DNA from: Wurfbainia villosa
Taxonomy: Eukaryota; Streptophyta; Magnoliopsida; Zingiberales; Zingiberaceae
Assembly: GCA_025175895.1 (NCBI GenBank)
Contig: CM045997.1
Location: 109,168,479 to 109,232,478, forward strand
Reading direction: 5' to 3'
DNA length: 64,000 nt
Part shown: piece after piece, positions 34,039 through 46,500 of the stretch
Numbering within the stretch: the first letter of the stretch is position 1
Layout: the number at the start of each line of letters is the position of its first letter
Position numbers and translations under genes: made by a program
Notes under the pieces: model-generated
The model's database searches: none
What the model saw: the letters and a program-made list of their open reading frames with translations, nothing else
What the model was told of the DNA's origin: nothing

Positions 34039-34866
34039 CTTCCACACCGAGTGTTGTTGTTGTGAAACCGCGTCCATCGCATGCGCAGTGGATTTTTATC
34101 GCGGCTTTGAAATTTACCACCGGTGAATTGGAATTTCAGATTCATCTTCGAATTAATTTCGACCATCACAGCCGATCGAATTTTAGACCACAATGGTGTC
34201 GCGGATTCCATACTATCGACACTTGAAATTCCAATTCAAGACTGATTGAAATTTCAATTCTGAAGACACGCTGGTGCCGAATTGCAATTTCAAAGACCAC
34301 TATCACTATCTTCCATCGCTCTTAATTTTCATTATTTTTTTACACAAGTTAAAATTGGGAGATAGGAGGATTAAAACTAAGTTTCCTCGACATATCAAAA
34401 TTCATGTTGTAAGATCTTTCACTATGTCAAGATTTCAAATTTGACTTCTAAGTCCATCAATGGGTTTCGGTCAAAACCCATTGATGGTCTTATTCACTTC
34501 TTTTTCGATCCAATCAAAGTCCATTAAATTTGAGTAGTGTCCCTCTGTGTATCCGTGGCCAAAATTTTTGATATTCGAGGTTTTATTAGGGTTTCACAGT
34601 AATATTTCAGAAATCAGACCGATATAAATTAGAAATCAAATAAAAAAAAAAGGTGGTGCTGGGATTTGAATTCCCAGCACCACGTTTAGATGGTTCGGAA
34701 TTTCCAGTAGTGGCTCGGATGCATGAAAACTCTCTCTCATCATTAAATTGCAGATCTGTTTGACGGGAGGGGTAAAAGTGGAATTAGGTGCGCGATTTGG
34801 TAAATCTGAAACCATGCTACGCGTTTTGGGCATTTCGAAACTTTAGCAACTGTGTTTGGTAAATTG
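34039..34866 (-). repeat. Long inverted repeat, right arm
   Basis: Complementary to 32882-33661. It carries one extra segment compared with the left arm, the 31-bp palindrome at 34653-34683. The outer boundary at 34866 (ggtaaattg) mirrors 32882 exactly. No obvious target duplication flanks the two outer ends. Confidence 0.88.
34653..34683. repeat. Perfect 12-bp-arm palindrome in the right arm
   Basis: gtggtgctggga, 7 nt, then tcccagcaccac. It is a single copy of the hairpin motif that is expanded in 36075-36735. Confidence 0.85.
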
Positions 34867-35814
34867 CCGAAAGTTAATTGTATATCAAGCATAAGATAAG
34901 AAATTCATAAAAAAATCCACGACCATGAGGGATATATAGTCTCTTGCATTCTAGATGGTTGACTTGACTAAGAAACCATCAGATTTTTCAAAGTCAAAGT
35001 CAAACTATTTTTCTTTCCTATTAATTCTGATGATCCGATTCGATTCCACAGTGAGCACCACTAATTGACGAGACGGAATCGGAATAGCATAGGGTCAATG
35101 TACGTTAGAAACTCATGTGTCACCAAAAAGATCAATCACACTGAAACGGAGAACATCAAGTATTGTCATCTGTACAACGTACATTGTCATGACGAAATTG
35201 ACCCTTGAAAATACAACAGAGAATCTCGTAATTAACCGTTGTGTCATACCCATAGAGATCGAGTTCACATGAATCTTGATTAAATTGTACATGGCTTTTT
35301 CTCAAATAGAATTTGAAATGTTTAAGTTTTTGATTTATCTTTAACGATTTTATATTTTTGATTAAATTGTTCACCGTCGTCTTTTTTGCAATAAGTTTGT
35401 AGGATTAATTAAGTCATCCTTTTAATATAATTATTTTGTTTGGACACATGGACCTAATTGGTCAACCCAAAAAATAATACTTGAATAGTTAGCAAATCTA
35501 GTTGCCCAAGTTATCCAATCGATTTGACCACGTAAATAATAGTGGTCACACATAAATTCTATTTATATTGATCGACCAGATGACACAGTCAACAATTAAT
35601 CCAGATGAAATGGATCACATGGCAATAGATCAGATGATTGAGTCAACCACATGCGATGAATTTTAAAGAAATGAGCAATTTATTAAAGGACGTGAAATTT
35701 AGAATTATTCAAACGATATTATATAATTTTATATTTACTAAAGAACGTACTTCATTTTCTTTTTATCCCTCCGATAAAATATGAATTTAATGCTTAGATA
35801 TTATATACATCAGA
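34867..35814. other. AT-rich intergenic stretch
   Basis: No gene or repeat end recognised. The block attgtatatcaagcataag followed by ataagaaattcat (about 34878-34910) loosely repeats a block left of the inverted repeat at about 32757-32790. Confidence 0.5.
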
Positions 35815-36945
35815 GCCACAACTGAAAATGCCGAGGGATACTTTCCAAATTTAATGGACTTGATTAGATCGAAGAAAATGTAAATAGGATCATCAATAAG
35901 TTTTGACCGAAACTCATGGATGAACCTAGAAGAGTTCAAATTCCGAAATCTTGACATGAACTGAAAAATTTTACAGTATGAATTGTTAATTTATCGAGGA
36001 AACTTAGTTCTGATCCTCCTACCTTTCAGTTTTGGTCGCGTGTCACGTATAAATTTAAGTTGAACGAGAAAAAAGACGGTGCTGAGAATTATATTCCCAG
36101 GAGCACAGTGATCTTCAGGTTTAAATCCCAAAAACACAATGGTTCTTAGATTTAAATTTCTAATAACACGTTCAATTTCGAACTGGCCAAGAAAAAAGAT
36201 GATGTGAAAAATTATATTTCTAAGAACACAATGGTCCTGAAATTTAAATTTCCAGCACCATGTACAATATCAAACTTGTATAAAAAAAAATGATGCTGAG
36301 AATTATATTCCCAGGAACACAATGAGCCCAAGATTTAAATTCCTAGCACCACGTACAATATCGAGCTGGCCAAAAAAAGATAGTGCTGGGAATTATATTA
36401 TCAGAAACATAATAGTGCTGAGATTTAAATTATCAGCATCACGTACAATATTAAACTGGTCGAAAAAAAGATGGTGTTGTGAATCATATTACCACAAGCA
36501 TAGTGATGCTGAGATTTAAATTCTCAGTATCACGTACAATATCAAGCTGCCCGAAAAAAAGATAGTACTGAGAGTTATATTCCTAGGAACACAGTGATCC
36601 TGAGATTTGAATTCCTAGCACCACGTACAATACAAGCTCGCCTAGAAAAAAAGATGATGCTGAAAATTATATTCTCAGAAATACAGTGGACCTGAGATTT
36701 AAATTTTCAACATCACGTACAATTTGAAAAATAGGGGGCTCCCACATGGGGTGGAAGTGATGTTTGGATGACTCAGGATTTTCGATTGTGGTTTGGATGC
36801 ATGCAAAATCTCAGTATTAATTGTATGTTTGTTTGGCGGAAGGGGTAAAAAGGGAATAAAGTACGTGTTTTGATAAATATGAAACTATGAGACTGTGTTT
36901 GGACAATTCCAAACTTGAGATGTACTCTTTGGTAAATTGTTGTAA
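35815..36945 (+). repeat. Diverged relative of the long inverted repeat
   Basis: Its left part (35815-36050: aaatttaatggact, then cttgacat, then aacttagttctgatcctcct) follows the left arm in the same direction. Its right part (36740-36945: tggatgcatgcaaaa, then ggcggaaggggtaaaa, then ttggtaaattg) follows the right arm's outer end. The centre is a minisatellite instead of the arm interior. Confidence 0.75.
36075..36735 (+). repeat. Hairpin-bearing minisatellite, seven units of about 90 bp
   Basis: Units start at about 36075, 36197, 36291, 36379, 36471, 36561 and 36653. Each has gatggtgctgagaattatat-like sequence, a middle, then gatttaaattcccagcacca-like sequence and cacgtacaatatc. The two halves are partly complementary, so each unit can fold. 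The first unit is longer, about 122 bp. Confidence 0.82.
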
Positions 36946-37376
36946 AAAAAATCTATTTCGGGTGGTCATCGAACTAGGAGTTTGTCCAGTAGATGGAGTA
37001 CAACTGACGCCGAGCTCGTGATTTACACGATCACGCGATGTCCAGATTGAACCATAAAAAAGCTATAAGCATTTCTCTGATTTACTCTTAGTGGTCGGTA
37101 GAGACCACTTAGGTTCCGATCTTATCTGATTCAACGATTGACGAGGTATCTCAAAGGTTCGTAAGACAGAATCGATCACTCTCAATAGTTAGTCGGGACT
37201 AAAGATTGAGATATCCAAATATCAATTTAAGAAAAATATGATCAATCACATGAATAGATATTGTTTGTCTTATTGTTTTTTTTATATCATTTAATGTCAT
37301 GCTCAAATAAATGTTTGTAAAATATTTTTCTTATTAGACATGGAGTGGTTACTGTGCGCATCACGCAATAACCATA
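36946..37376. other. Left flank of the large Gypsy nest
   Basis: No gene recognised. It ends in ccata (37372-37376), the target duplication of the element starting at 37377. Confidence 0.6.
37372..37376. repeat. Target-site duplication ccata, left
   Basis: Matches 63575-63579 at the far end of the composite Gypsy element. Confidence 0.85.
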
Positions 37377-37534
37377 TGTTAAATACTAAAAATTTAAAAT
37401 ATTAAATTAAATGACCAAAGAATTAAGAAAATAATCCTGGAAATTTTTTGGGATTTTTAGGAATTTTTTCGGATTTAAACGGAGTCCGTACAAGATAATT
37501 ACGGGGATAAAATAAATAGGTTTTAGGTGGGGGT

Positions 37535-37542
37535 CTATTTAA
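37535..37542 (+). promoter_or_regulatory. TATA-like box in the Tekay-like LTR
   Basis: tatttaag is followed by a conserved ggggtttaatacgcgatg. The same arrangement occurs at 61007-61014 in the 3' LTR. It precedes the GC-rich leader by about 50-80 bp, a fitting place for the LTR promoter. Confidence 0.5.
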
Positions 37543-39139
37543 GGGGTTTAATACGCGATGAAAACCTAAATTTTTATTTTCTACACATTCCTGCTTTTCT
37601 GAGCCTTCTCTCCCGCGCGCCGACGCCTCCTATCGGCCTCCACGACCACGGATCGCCACCGCAGGATCGCGCCGCCATCCTCCGCAAGCGCCGAAACTCG
37701 GTTCCGTGATTCCGCCGCTGCTTCGATCGTTCTCCGTCGCTCGAGCCTCCCGCACGCGACGGCCAGTCACCGGCCACGCTCGCTAGCAATCGCCGCCGCG
37801 GGCCTTCCGACGCACCTGACGAGCCGACCCTCGGCGTGCTCGCCGACTCCTCTACCACCGAACCGCCCGAGCCTCTTTTTTTTCCCCTTCGCTGTGATTT
37901 CTGGCCGAAGGTCGTCGGAGCAGGTAAGAGATGCCCCCTTTTCCCATTTCGGACGATTTGAGTTAGGGATTTTGTTCGGCTGATTGTGTTTTGGTGTGAG
38001 CGGGCTATGAGGGTCGATTAGGGGGCTGTAAAAATTGGGAGGTTACTGTTGAAGGAGTCGTTTGTGGGGTTCTTGACCACGTAGTGGGCTGCGAGTTGGG
38101 GATATTGGCTACCGGTGGAATTCCTAGGGCGGGTGAGCTTGATTGGTCGATTTGGGCTGATTTTGGTGTTATTCGGTTGATCGTATTGTATTCGGAGGAT
38201 ATGGGATGGTTGGGTGATATTGTTTGATCTTGAGGATTTTTGTAGGTGATGAATTAGGTTAATTGATTAGGAATTAATTGGGTAAATTGATTGGTACAAT
38301 TATTGGATAAATTAAAAGTCATTAAGTTTTATTTATTTGGCTTAGGTTGTTAAAATGCGGGTTAATCCAGGTTTAATTGATTAATTAGCTTATCATTAAT
38401 TAATCAAAATTCTTATCAATTGATTTAGTGGGCTAAATTAATTGTATGGATATTTGTGGTAGGAAAAGACTAATAAGATGGTTGGAAAATTAGTGAAAAT
38501 TGAAAATGTATTTGGGTTAATTGGGTTATGAAGGAAATCGATTAAGTATTCGATTTGTCGGTGAATTGTATTTTTGTGCTTAACTATAATTATGCTATAT
38601 GTAGGTTTCGGTCATGAGGTAGGTCCCCAATCGTGACGATTTGGTTCTTTTTGCAGATATTTATTCAGGCGGGTATTTTGACTTATCTTTTAGATATAGT
38701 GAAGTTGATATGCTAGTTAGGATAACATGCAATAATTTTCATGTTTATATGCCTAGTATATTGTTGGTGCCTACTTGATACATGCATGTGATAGGTTATG
38801 ATTATATCTTCCCTGTTTTTATTTGGATCGTAGTTACTTGGATTATGGGTATGTACATATTGATTGTACATATTATTCGAATAGGTATTTTGAGTAGGAT
38901 TTACATGCTTTAGTATCATGCATCATCTTGTATGATTGCATGATGGCTGGACGGGGTTCCATTATTGTTGAGTCATAAGGATTACATGGCTCTTAATCAC
39001 CGCCACTCATGGGTTAGTGGTACATCGAGGGTGTGTGTGCTGGTTGCTCACAGTTCACCGGTCCGCTCATGTGTAGCGATGAGGTAGCGTGGTAGCGGAC
39101 AGGGATCCCTCCTCTGGTTTATGACACCGGGAGATGAGA

Positions 39140-39144
39140 GCTTA
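39140..39144. repeat. Target-site duplication gctta, left
   Basis: Matches 51084-51088. Uninterrupted copies of the site (gagagcttagctccccc) are at about 54662 and 62650. Confidence 0.88.
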
Positions 39145-42100
39145 TGTAAAATACCGAAATATATATATATATACCCAGTGTTAATTAAAGAATTACCTTG
39201 GGAAATTTTTCAGGAATTTTTAGAAATTTTTTCTGGATTTAAACGGAAGTTATATGGATACTTCATGGGGATAAAGCGGATTGGCTTTTCTAACGCCTGT
39301 TTAGACGGGAATTAAATGGGTAACCGATGCTTTCCGCTTTTCCGTCGATTCTTTTCCGACTCTTCTTCTTCTTTCCCGATCACGGACGTTTCTCATCGCA
39401 ACATTTCTCTCCTTCTCCCGATCGCGTGTCCTCTGCTTCCTCGCTGACCGCCGAATGGGAGGCGTACCGACGACGCCACAACGTCGTAGCTCATCCTCTC
39501 CCAAGAGCCCCAACGCCGGTGCTTCCCTTCCCTGCATCGAGCCGTCGGAGCAATCTGTTACCAACCGGTGCCGATCTAGTTCGATCTCCACTGTCGTTTC
39601 TCCTCCTCCGCCTGATGGCGCTCCCCCTGCGCGATTTTCCCCTCTCCACTGTGGTTGCTGAGCGAGCTCGCCCTGTCGCCGGTTCGCATCCATCACTCCG
39701 CCTCCACGCCGTGCCGCCTCATCACCGCCACCTTCTCCCTCGCGTGCGCCCGACCACACCCAACCGATGGCCTTCGCGCTGGCGCCATCGCACACGCTGC
39801 CGCCGCGCATACACCCAAGACGGCCGCGATGTTCGCCTCTTTTCTTCCCGATCTCGCCGCCGCTGCCATCGCGAGAGCGATCCATTGTCGCCACCGCCAT
39901 CTGTTCGGTCGTGCAGCCGGCAGAGCCATTCTTTTTCCCTGAGCCCTGGTTGTCGTTGCCGCAGCGTTCGATCACCGCCTATCTCATTGGCGAGCCGATC
40001 ACCGGTTGCTTCAACGGATCACGAGCCTCCAGATTGACTGCTGTGAGTTTTCCTCACCAGATCTCGATCTCGAACTCTTCCCCCATTCTTGCGTTCTCTC
40101 TTCTCTATTGTCGATCTGTGTAGGTTGGTCTTCAGTCGTTGCATGACCACTTCGAGTGAGCACTGCTCCTAAGCGCTGGCTCGGGACAACCTAACATCGG
40201 AGAGGAGCTAGCGACCTAGTATCCTCAACGATGACATGATACGGTGTGCCACCGTCTTGAGCAACCCCTGTTCCTCCTTGCCGTTTTCTGCTTGATGAGG
40301 AGTATTGATCTGGAGCTACCTCACGAGCTGACCTTGGGGCTAAGAGGAAGATCTTCCATATCCAGATTTGCCGTGTTTCCCCGAATTGATTGTGAATTAT
40401 AGGGGTGTAGCTGCACTGCCGTGGGAGAAGGGAGGTAAGGCTATGGAATCGATTTTGAGTTAAATTAGTTGGGTTTATGAGTTTGGGTGATGTATTGTAC
40501 AGGGCTAAGATACTGGATCCAGAAGTTTGATTGATACTAAGCGAGGTTGGAATGGGATTGATGATACTATATAATTGGATTAAGAGGTAAAGGTGTGAAT
40601 GTTTTGTGTGTGTACTTTAGAAATATTCTTGTTAATCGATTGAGGATTCTTGAATTTGATCAGTGGATGGAAAACCTGTATACTATAGGTTACAACTGCT
40701 AGGATGTAGAGTTCATCTTCGATTCATCTGGATTGAGCAAATCGGACTCATCGAAGGGAATGGAGAAGCTATGCAAGCGTGGATAAGCTTGGTAAGTTCT
40801 GATTTGAATTGTTGTAGATGAGATGCTAGATCTATAGCTAAGCCATTATTGGTTGCTGATTATGAATTAATAGAGGAAGATATTTAGTTAGTTAATCGAA
40901 ATATAAAGTTGAAGTAGGATTAGGATTTGATCCTAACATTAGAATTGACAACACATAATCGGATCATACATGTTGTGTGCAGGATGTGGAATCGAGATAA
41001 ATTCTTGAGTCCACGCATCGTGAGGATTTTATTACTACGAGCACTTACGCAGTAGGTAATTTTCACCTGGCCGGGTACATGTAATGATTTCCAGATTTAG
41101 ACATAGATATGAACATGTTAGATGTTCATATTATCTTGATCATGCTCTATTTATCGTATGCTTGAACTTACCGTTGATATATATGTGTGCTCGATTATTG
41201 ATAACACATATTCCCTAGCATAATCTAGAAGTTACAGATGTGATGTAAGTAGGTCTAACTGTTTAGTAGGGTGTAGATGTTAGAGTACGGAGGATGAACT
41301 AAGTTGTAAATTTGGCAAAAAGGTCCTCTGTGGATAAGTATGGCCCTAGATGTAGGACTTATTCTATACCTGTATGTTGCACATTTATTCATCAACCACG
41401 GGTTGTGTGAATGGTCATGTGAGTCGTGAACAGTGTGTCGCTACGGACCGATGGTCTTAGCTTGTCATGATCAGATGAGTGACTCTCTACAGGGTAGAGA
41501 GTGTACTGATCAATTGGGTGTGACTCTTTGTTGAACAGAAAGTCTAGGATAGATGTTCTGTATGTGAGACAGTACCCTCATGTCATTGCATGCATACTGA
41601 CGACATCGTCTCCCCTTGGGGTTGAGAGAGAGTCGTCAGTCATCCTGCCTCCCAGGTTACTTCCAGAGGAGTAACTGGTGTGAGGACATAGCATTTGTTG
41701 TGCCGCACTCTACCATTATTGACGATGGTTGTTGGAGTTGCGTGCAGTTGTCCTGGGTGCATGGCACTTGACCGCTCATTGGCAGTGTCAGTCGGAGTGG
41801 CCAGCAACATGGACCCCCGTTGCATAGCGAGCTCTTTACGCTCATATGCTACTTGATCATACTACCCAACTCGGTCACTCGAGAGTGGTGGCGGCTGGAG
41901 TCAGGATAGTTGTCATGTCGTGCCACCTAGGCCACACTGGGGTCGTGGTAGCGAGTAGGGGTGAGCAGGCATGACCATGCATGCTGCATTGCCGTATTAT
42001 ACGGTGTTTTGCATATGATTATATATATATACATACCTGCTTGTATATATATATATGGATGATGATGATTAGTAAACATACAGATACAGTCTATTTGTAT

Positions 42101-42926
42101 ACTCACTTTGATGATGCATTTGTACGTACTATGCTTGTTGCATTTGTTTGTACATATTCATACATGATACTGCATTTCCTGTATGGTAGTAGGCTGGTAC
42201 TTTTATACCTGTTAGATATTCACAGTGATACCCTTGACTCAGGTTAGGATATTGTGTTAGTAATATACTTTTATACCCTATGATGTGATTATATGCCCAG
42301 GTTGGATCAAGATAGAATAGCTGACTGTCAGGTATGTCAGCATCGTTGATGTTCAGTTTATTTAGTATATGCATGCATATCTATTGTTATGCTGATGTAT
42401 ACTTGTTGTACGAGTAGATTAAACTGTTGAATGACATGTAATATTGATACATATATTTACATGTTTTCTCTGATTACCTGCTGAGTTTTACTCACCACCT
42501 CCGACCCTGGGTTTTTCTGTCGCCCAGGTAACAGGTAGACGCCTTTGTGACGACTTGGAGCTGCGCCGATCGATCCATCCCATCTCCATTTTCCGATGTC
42601 TCCCGAGGAGTTTATTTTGTTTCTCTCTTATGGTTATGGATTTTGGTCCTATGTCATGGACCCTTGTTTTGTTATGGACTTGTCATGACGTCGATGTTTT
42701 ATTTACGGTTTTGACTGTGGACTTGTCAGGTGGTGTACACCTGTATATTTTTGTTATGTATGTTGTGGGTATGCACTCTTTATTTTCGCTGCTGTTATTT
42801 GTTATTTGTTATATATATTGTTGTTGTTGTGGGCCTATGGGCCTTGTATTAACCCGAAATGTTGCCACGTATAGGGGAGGTGCCATCCGTTTGATTTTCG
42901 GCTCGGCATGCTCTCGGGGCATGACA
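39145..42926 (+). repeat. 5' LTR of the nested Gypsy element
   Basis: 3782 bp, tgtaaaatacc to ggcatgaca. It has a GC-rich part (39320-40130) with long open frames on both strands, also present in the other LTR and not genes. Then come a very well conserved stretch (40130-40960), a TA-rich tract near 42015 and the end block shared with 2840-2933. Confidence 0.9.
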
Positions 42927-45900
42927 ACTTTATTGGTATCAGAGCCCAAGGTTCTGCGATGCCATATTATGTTGTTTTTGAGTCGAGTCTTGGATTCTCG
43001 GGAGTCGATTTATTCGGTTTTGGTTTTCTGAGATGAGATGGACAGCGGCCTGAGCTCCAAGCAGCACGAGGTAAGAATTCCTGAAAAACTTATGGTTTAG
43101 TAGATATTTATCTAAACTTGATTAGTAGGTGTATACAATATAGTTATAACGCCTATGCAGACTTGTAGTAGGGGTCGTCCACCGAGGTGACCAACCGGAG
43201 TGACCTTTAGGGTTTATACTCCCGGTTATGTTGGTTATGCATTTAGATGCTTATATCAGGGAATAACCTGTGGTGTGTTGGTTATTATTCGTAACTGTGG
43301 TATGAGTTGACCACGGGAATGACCTGTTGAGTCTGTGAGTCTTGAACCTGTGTCGAGAAGGTAATTTACCTTTGAGAGCCGACTGATACCGAGTCGGAAA
43401 AACATGGGTCAAGTCGTCACATTTCTGGTTGAAATCAGATATTTCAGCCTTAGAGATTTTCACTAATCTGCAGTTAGTCGATCATTACCCGTGGGTAATG
43501 AGCACTTATAGACTATTGTGATGCAGATAGCGGAAGGCTAGGGTACGATGTTTCATGGGGATTTTATCCCGAGTTTCAGATCGAGATGTATAACTTGAGA
43601 GTACTTTTGAGTACTTAACTCATGTTATACCGAGAAAGAAGAGTTGTTTGCATACCATTATCGGATCGCTTCAGATTTGGTGATAAATGCAGAAAATGAC
43701 CTTCGGGAAATAAAACATCACTTGACATTGGTTTAGTGATGTTGAAAGAGAATATTTTCTTGTGTCACTTTTGTGACACATTGTAAGAAATTCTTGAGCT
43801 TCCAGAAAGGGCGCTCGGTTAGTAACAGTGTACGGTGCAGAGTCGTGAGACTTGTGGAGGTTACGGACACCTAATAGCTCAAGAAGATGAATGGATGATT
43901 TAAGCCACTAAGAGTTATTGGCTTATAGTCGGATAAGGATGTCGGGATCTTCTACCAGATCCTACCGGAAGACGTTGGATTGAGACAGGAGTTTAGAAAT
44001 GACTCCGTACAAGGGTTTAAGAGTTGGAGACCGATAAGCAAATATTGCAGGTCAACTTAATAGAGTTAGAAGTCTCCAACTATTGGATAAAAGGAGTAAG
44101 ATCAAGGTCATAGGCCTTGGGCTACTTTCTGATTATAGAAGACCAACCGCAGATCATCAAGATGTTCTCGTGGACATCAGCACAATCAGAACAAAGACTT
44201 CGAAGGGATAGTGTGCGCAAGGCATGATCACGAAGACATGCGAAGTCAGATAATCCATTGGATCAGGTCTTCTGTTGCTATTGTGAGCAACCAGTACAGT
44301 GGAGGAGGTGTACTTTGAAGACTCATAAGACTATCGATGGTGTTCCGGAGGACGGCATGTAAATCAAAGGCCGCGAAGATGTGGGTTACCTTATCTCGTA
44401 TCAACCTACTACCTCAGCGTGGTTGAAGTTCCGTGATACTCCTTCAGAGATCGACGAAAAGATCGCCAGAAGACATCTTAGAAGATTCAGCAGACAACAA
44501 CAGTTACCTCCAGATGTGATTTGATTAGTACAGAGGAGAGAGTATATGACGATGGTCGTATTTATTCAGTATTCTATAGTTGCAGCTCGTAGAATTAAGT
44601 AATGTGATCAGATGATCTAGCATGATCCTCGGATCATTCATCGCAGAAATGCTACCGCTTTGTCGTGGACTGTTGGATCTGATCTTGTTCTCTTCGGAGA
44701 AAGGAGGAGACCTGTGGGGAGCCTTTGGATCGGATCGATAGATAATTGATCGTTCAGGGTATTACTCTAGTTTTACCCTCTGAGTTAATATTGAGAGATA
44801 CTTGTAGTTTACAGGTATCTGTGTCTAGAACATTATTAGTTCGGATTAGAAGGGTTCCTATGCATCGACTTGTGGATCGGTGGTATCTCTACCGTCAGGT
44901 GAGATGTGGACCAACAATTAAAAGGTTAAGAGATGTCCTTAGACTTTGATATACATACTTTTACTGTAGACATATCCTTGCGGATGGTCAAATTGTTGCA
45001 AGTATGGTATGATATGTTTCTCGGATGTGCGTATAATCCGAGAGCCTTCGGATGTTGTTCGGATGAACTCCTAGCCTTGCCGTTGCTTAGGCAAGTGGAG
45101 TAGGCGATCGAAATGATTGCGAAAATAGTCCGGTATCAAAGATCACATAACGAGTGATATTTTTGTTGGTATCAGTGTTGTTAAACACTATAAAAGAATT
45201 GGAATAACGTGAGTTGCGATTATAGGAGATGTTGGAGGGGATATTTATCTATCCCAGTATTTCTCCTTGAGAAGATCCGGAACTCTTTGTTGAAAGAGAG
45301 ATGAACCTTTGAAGGTATGCATCGATTATCGATGATGGAATACAGTAGTTGTCATGATAAATATCCTTGTTGTGGATGGATGATCTATTTAGATCAGCCA
45401 AAGACACCTGTGTATACTCTAAGGTTGGTTTACGACTGGAGAGTTGATATGGTAGTGACATGGAGTCATATAAGTATCATTGTCGTTGTGATGATTGATA
45501 TATCATCAGCTTAGAGAAAAAAAAAGGGGATACAGGTGTGTGGAGACGACAATTTCATACTTGGTATGAATTGTATGGATTTTGATTTAAGTTGTTAGAC
45601 TAATTAACGAATTAGTCGTCTATGAATTTGAGAATCGTGTATCCTGAACACGATTGGATCCTTTTGTAGTTGTTGGAGTTGCGTAATTTGACCACTGTTG
45701 ATTGTGGTAGTTGGAGTTGCGCACTCGACACCGTAGATGGTGGTTTGCCTTGTATGTTTTGGTTAATTCCGTTGATGTGGATAGAATGCTTGACATTACT
45801 ATACCACGGACTTGTTTGATAAAGGTGATGATGGAAATCATTTAGTCGGAAGCTGGTGAAACCAGTTATAAGACCTAGACGGCGGTTAACTTTTACACGA

Positions 45901-46500
45901 GTATTAGTTAATCCTTCCAGAGTGGATAAAAGGATGATGTACGCAGATGCGTCGTTTCAGGGATCGGAATGATTCCGATGCAGATGAATGAGGCATATCT
46001 TATGCCTACGACAGTTAAGAAACTACGAGATAGTCTGTCATATACATGACATGACTTTAGTAGTTATTTTCTGGATTTGTAGTTGTATTGAGCAGAAGTG
46101 CTCATTGAATTTGACTAGCTACTGGGTAGCTACTATAGAGTTCTGGAACGCGAATGGTTGCAACAAGTGAGATTAGTCGCTTTAGTCTTCCATGCACTTG
46201 CGGAGTGTGGTGGAGAGAATTTTGAATGGTTGATGGACTTCTCTTTTGAGAAGATATTTCCCCGTCTCTGAGAAGGATGGTGGATTCCGGAGTTGCAGTG
46301 TTAAGAAAGAGTTGCTACAGAAAGCACATAATTCGTGATGGGTTATATACCGTTGAGGTACTCTGATGTACCGAGAGTTGAAACATTTATACTGGTGGAA
46401 CGGTATAAAGAGAGTTATAGCAGATTTTGCTGCTCGATGTTTAGTATGCCAGTAGGTGAAGGATGAACATCAAGAACTCGCTGGATTGCTTTAGAAAATT
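42927..46500 (+). pseudogene. Decayed gag-to-RNase H region of the nested Gypsy element
   Basis: Almost nothing is open. Landmarks on the plus strand are a zinc-knuckle relic FCCYCEQPVQWRRC at about 44272-44315 (metal-binding His replaced by Gln) and a reverse-transcriptase relic reading KVCIDYR at about 45310-45335, aligned with MRLCIDYR in the Tekay-like element at 58141. From about 46300 to 46470 there is an integrase zinc-finger relic in several frames. The order matches a Gypsy polyprotein. No catalytic Asp-Asp pair is readable. Confidence 0.65.
42934..42946 (+). promoter_or_regulatory. Primer binding site of the nested Gypsy element
   Basis: tggtatcagagcc lies 7 bp after the LTR end, complementary to the 3' end of plant initiator tRNA-Met. 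Confidence 0.88.

Larger units (their letters stand above)
37377..39144 (+). repeat. 5' LTR of the Tekay-like element, first part
   Basis: It matches 60838 to about 62660. It contains a TATA-like tatttaag (37535-37542), a GC-rich leader (37590-37920) and a donor-like cag|gtaagag at 37923/37924. It breaks at 39144 (gctta) where the nested element enters, and resumes at 51084. Confidence 0.85.

Noticed and set aside
32882..34866. The inverted repeat as a Mutator or CACTA transposon
   Set aside because: Outer ends read caatttacc...ggtaaattg. They lack CACTA ends, and I found no 9-bp or other flanking target duplication and no transposase.
39301..40123. Long open frames on both strands (up to 236 codons), repeated at 47465-48292
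   Set aside because: They lie wholly within the GC-rich part of both LTRs of one retroelement and differ by frame-shifting indels between the two copies. The proteins are low-complexity Arg/Ser/Pro-rich. These are composition effects, not genes.
42555..43031. A 158-codon open frame as a membrane protein gene
   Set aside because: It spans the LTR end, the primer binding site and internal sequence of the nested Gypsy element, and the related LTR copy at 50786 reads differently. The hydrophobic content comes from T-rich sequence.
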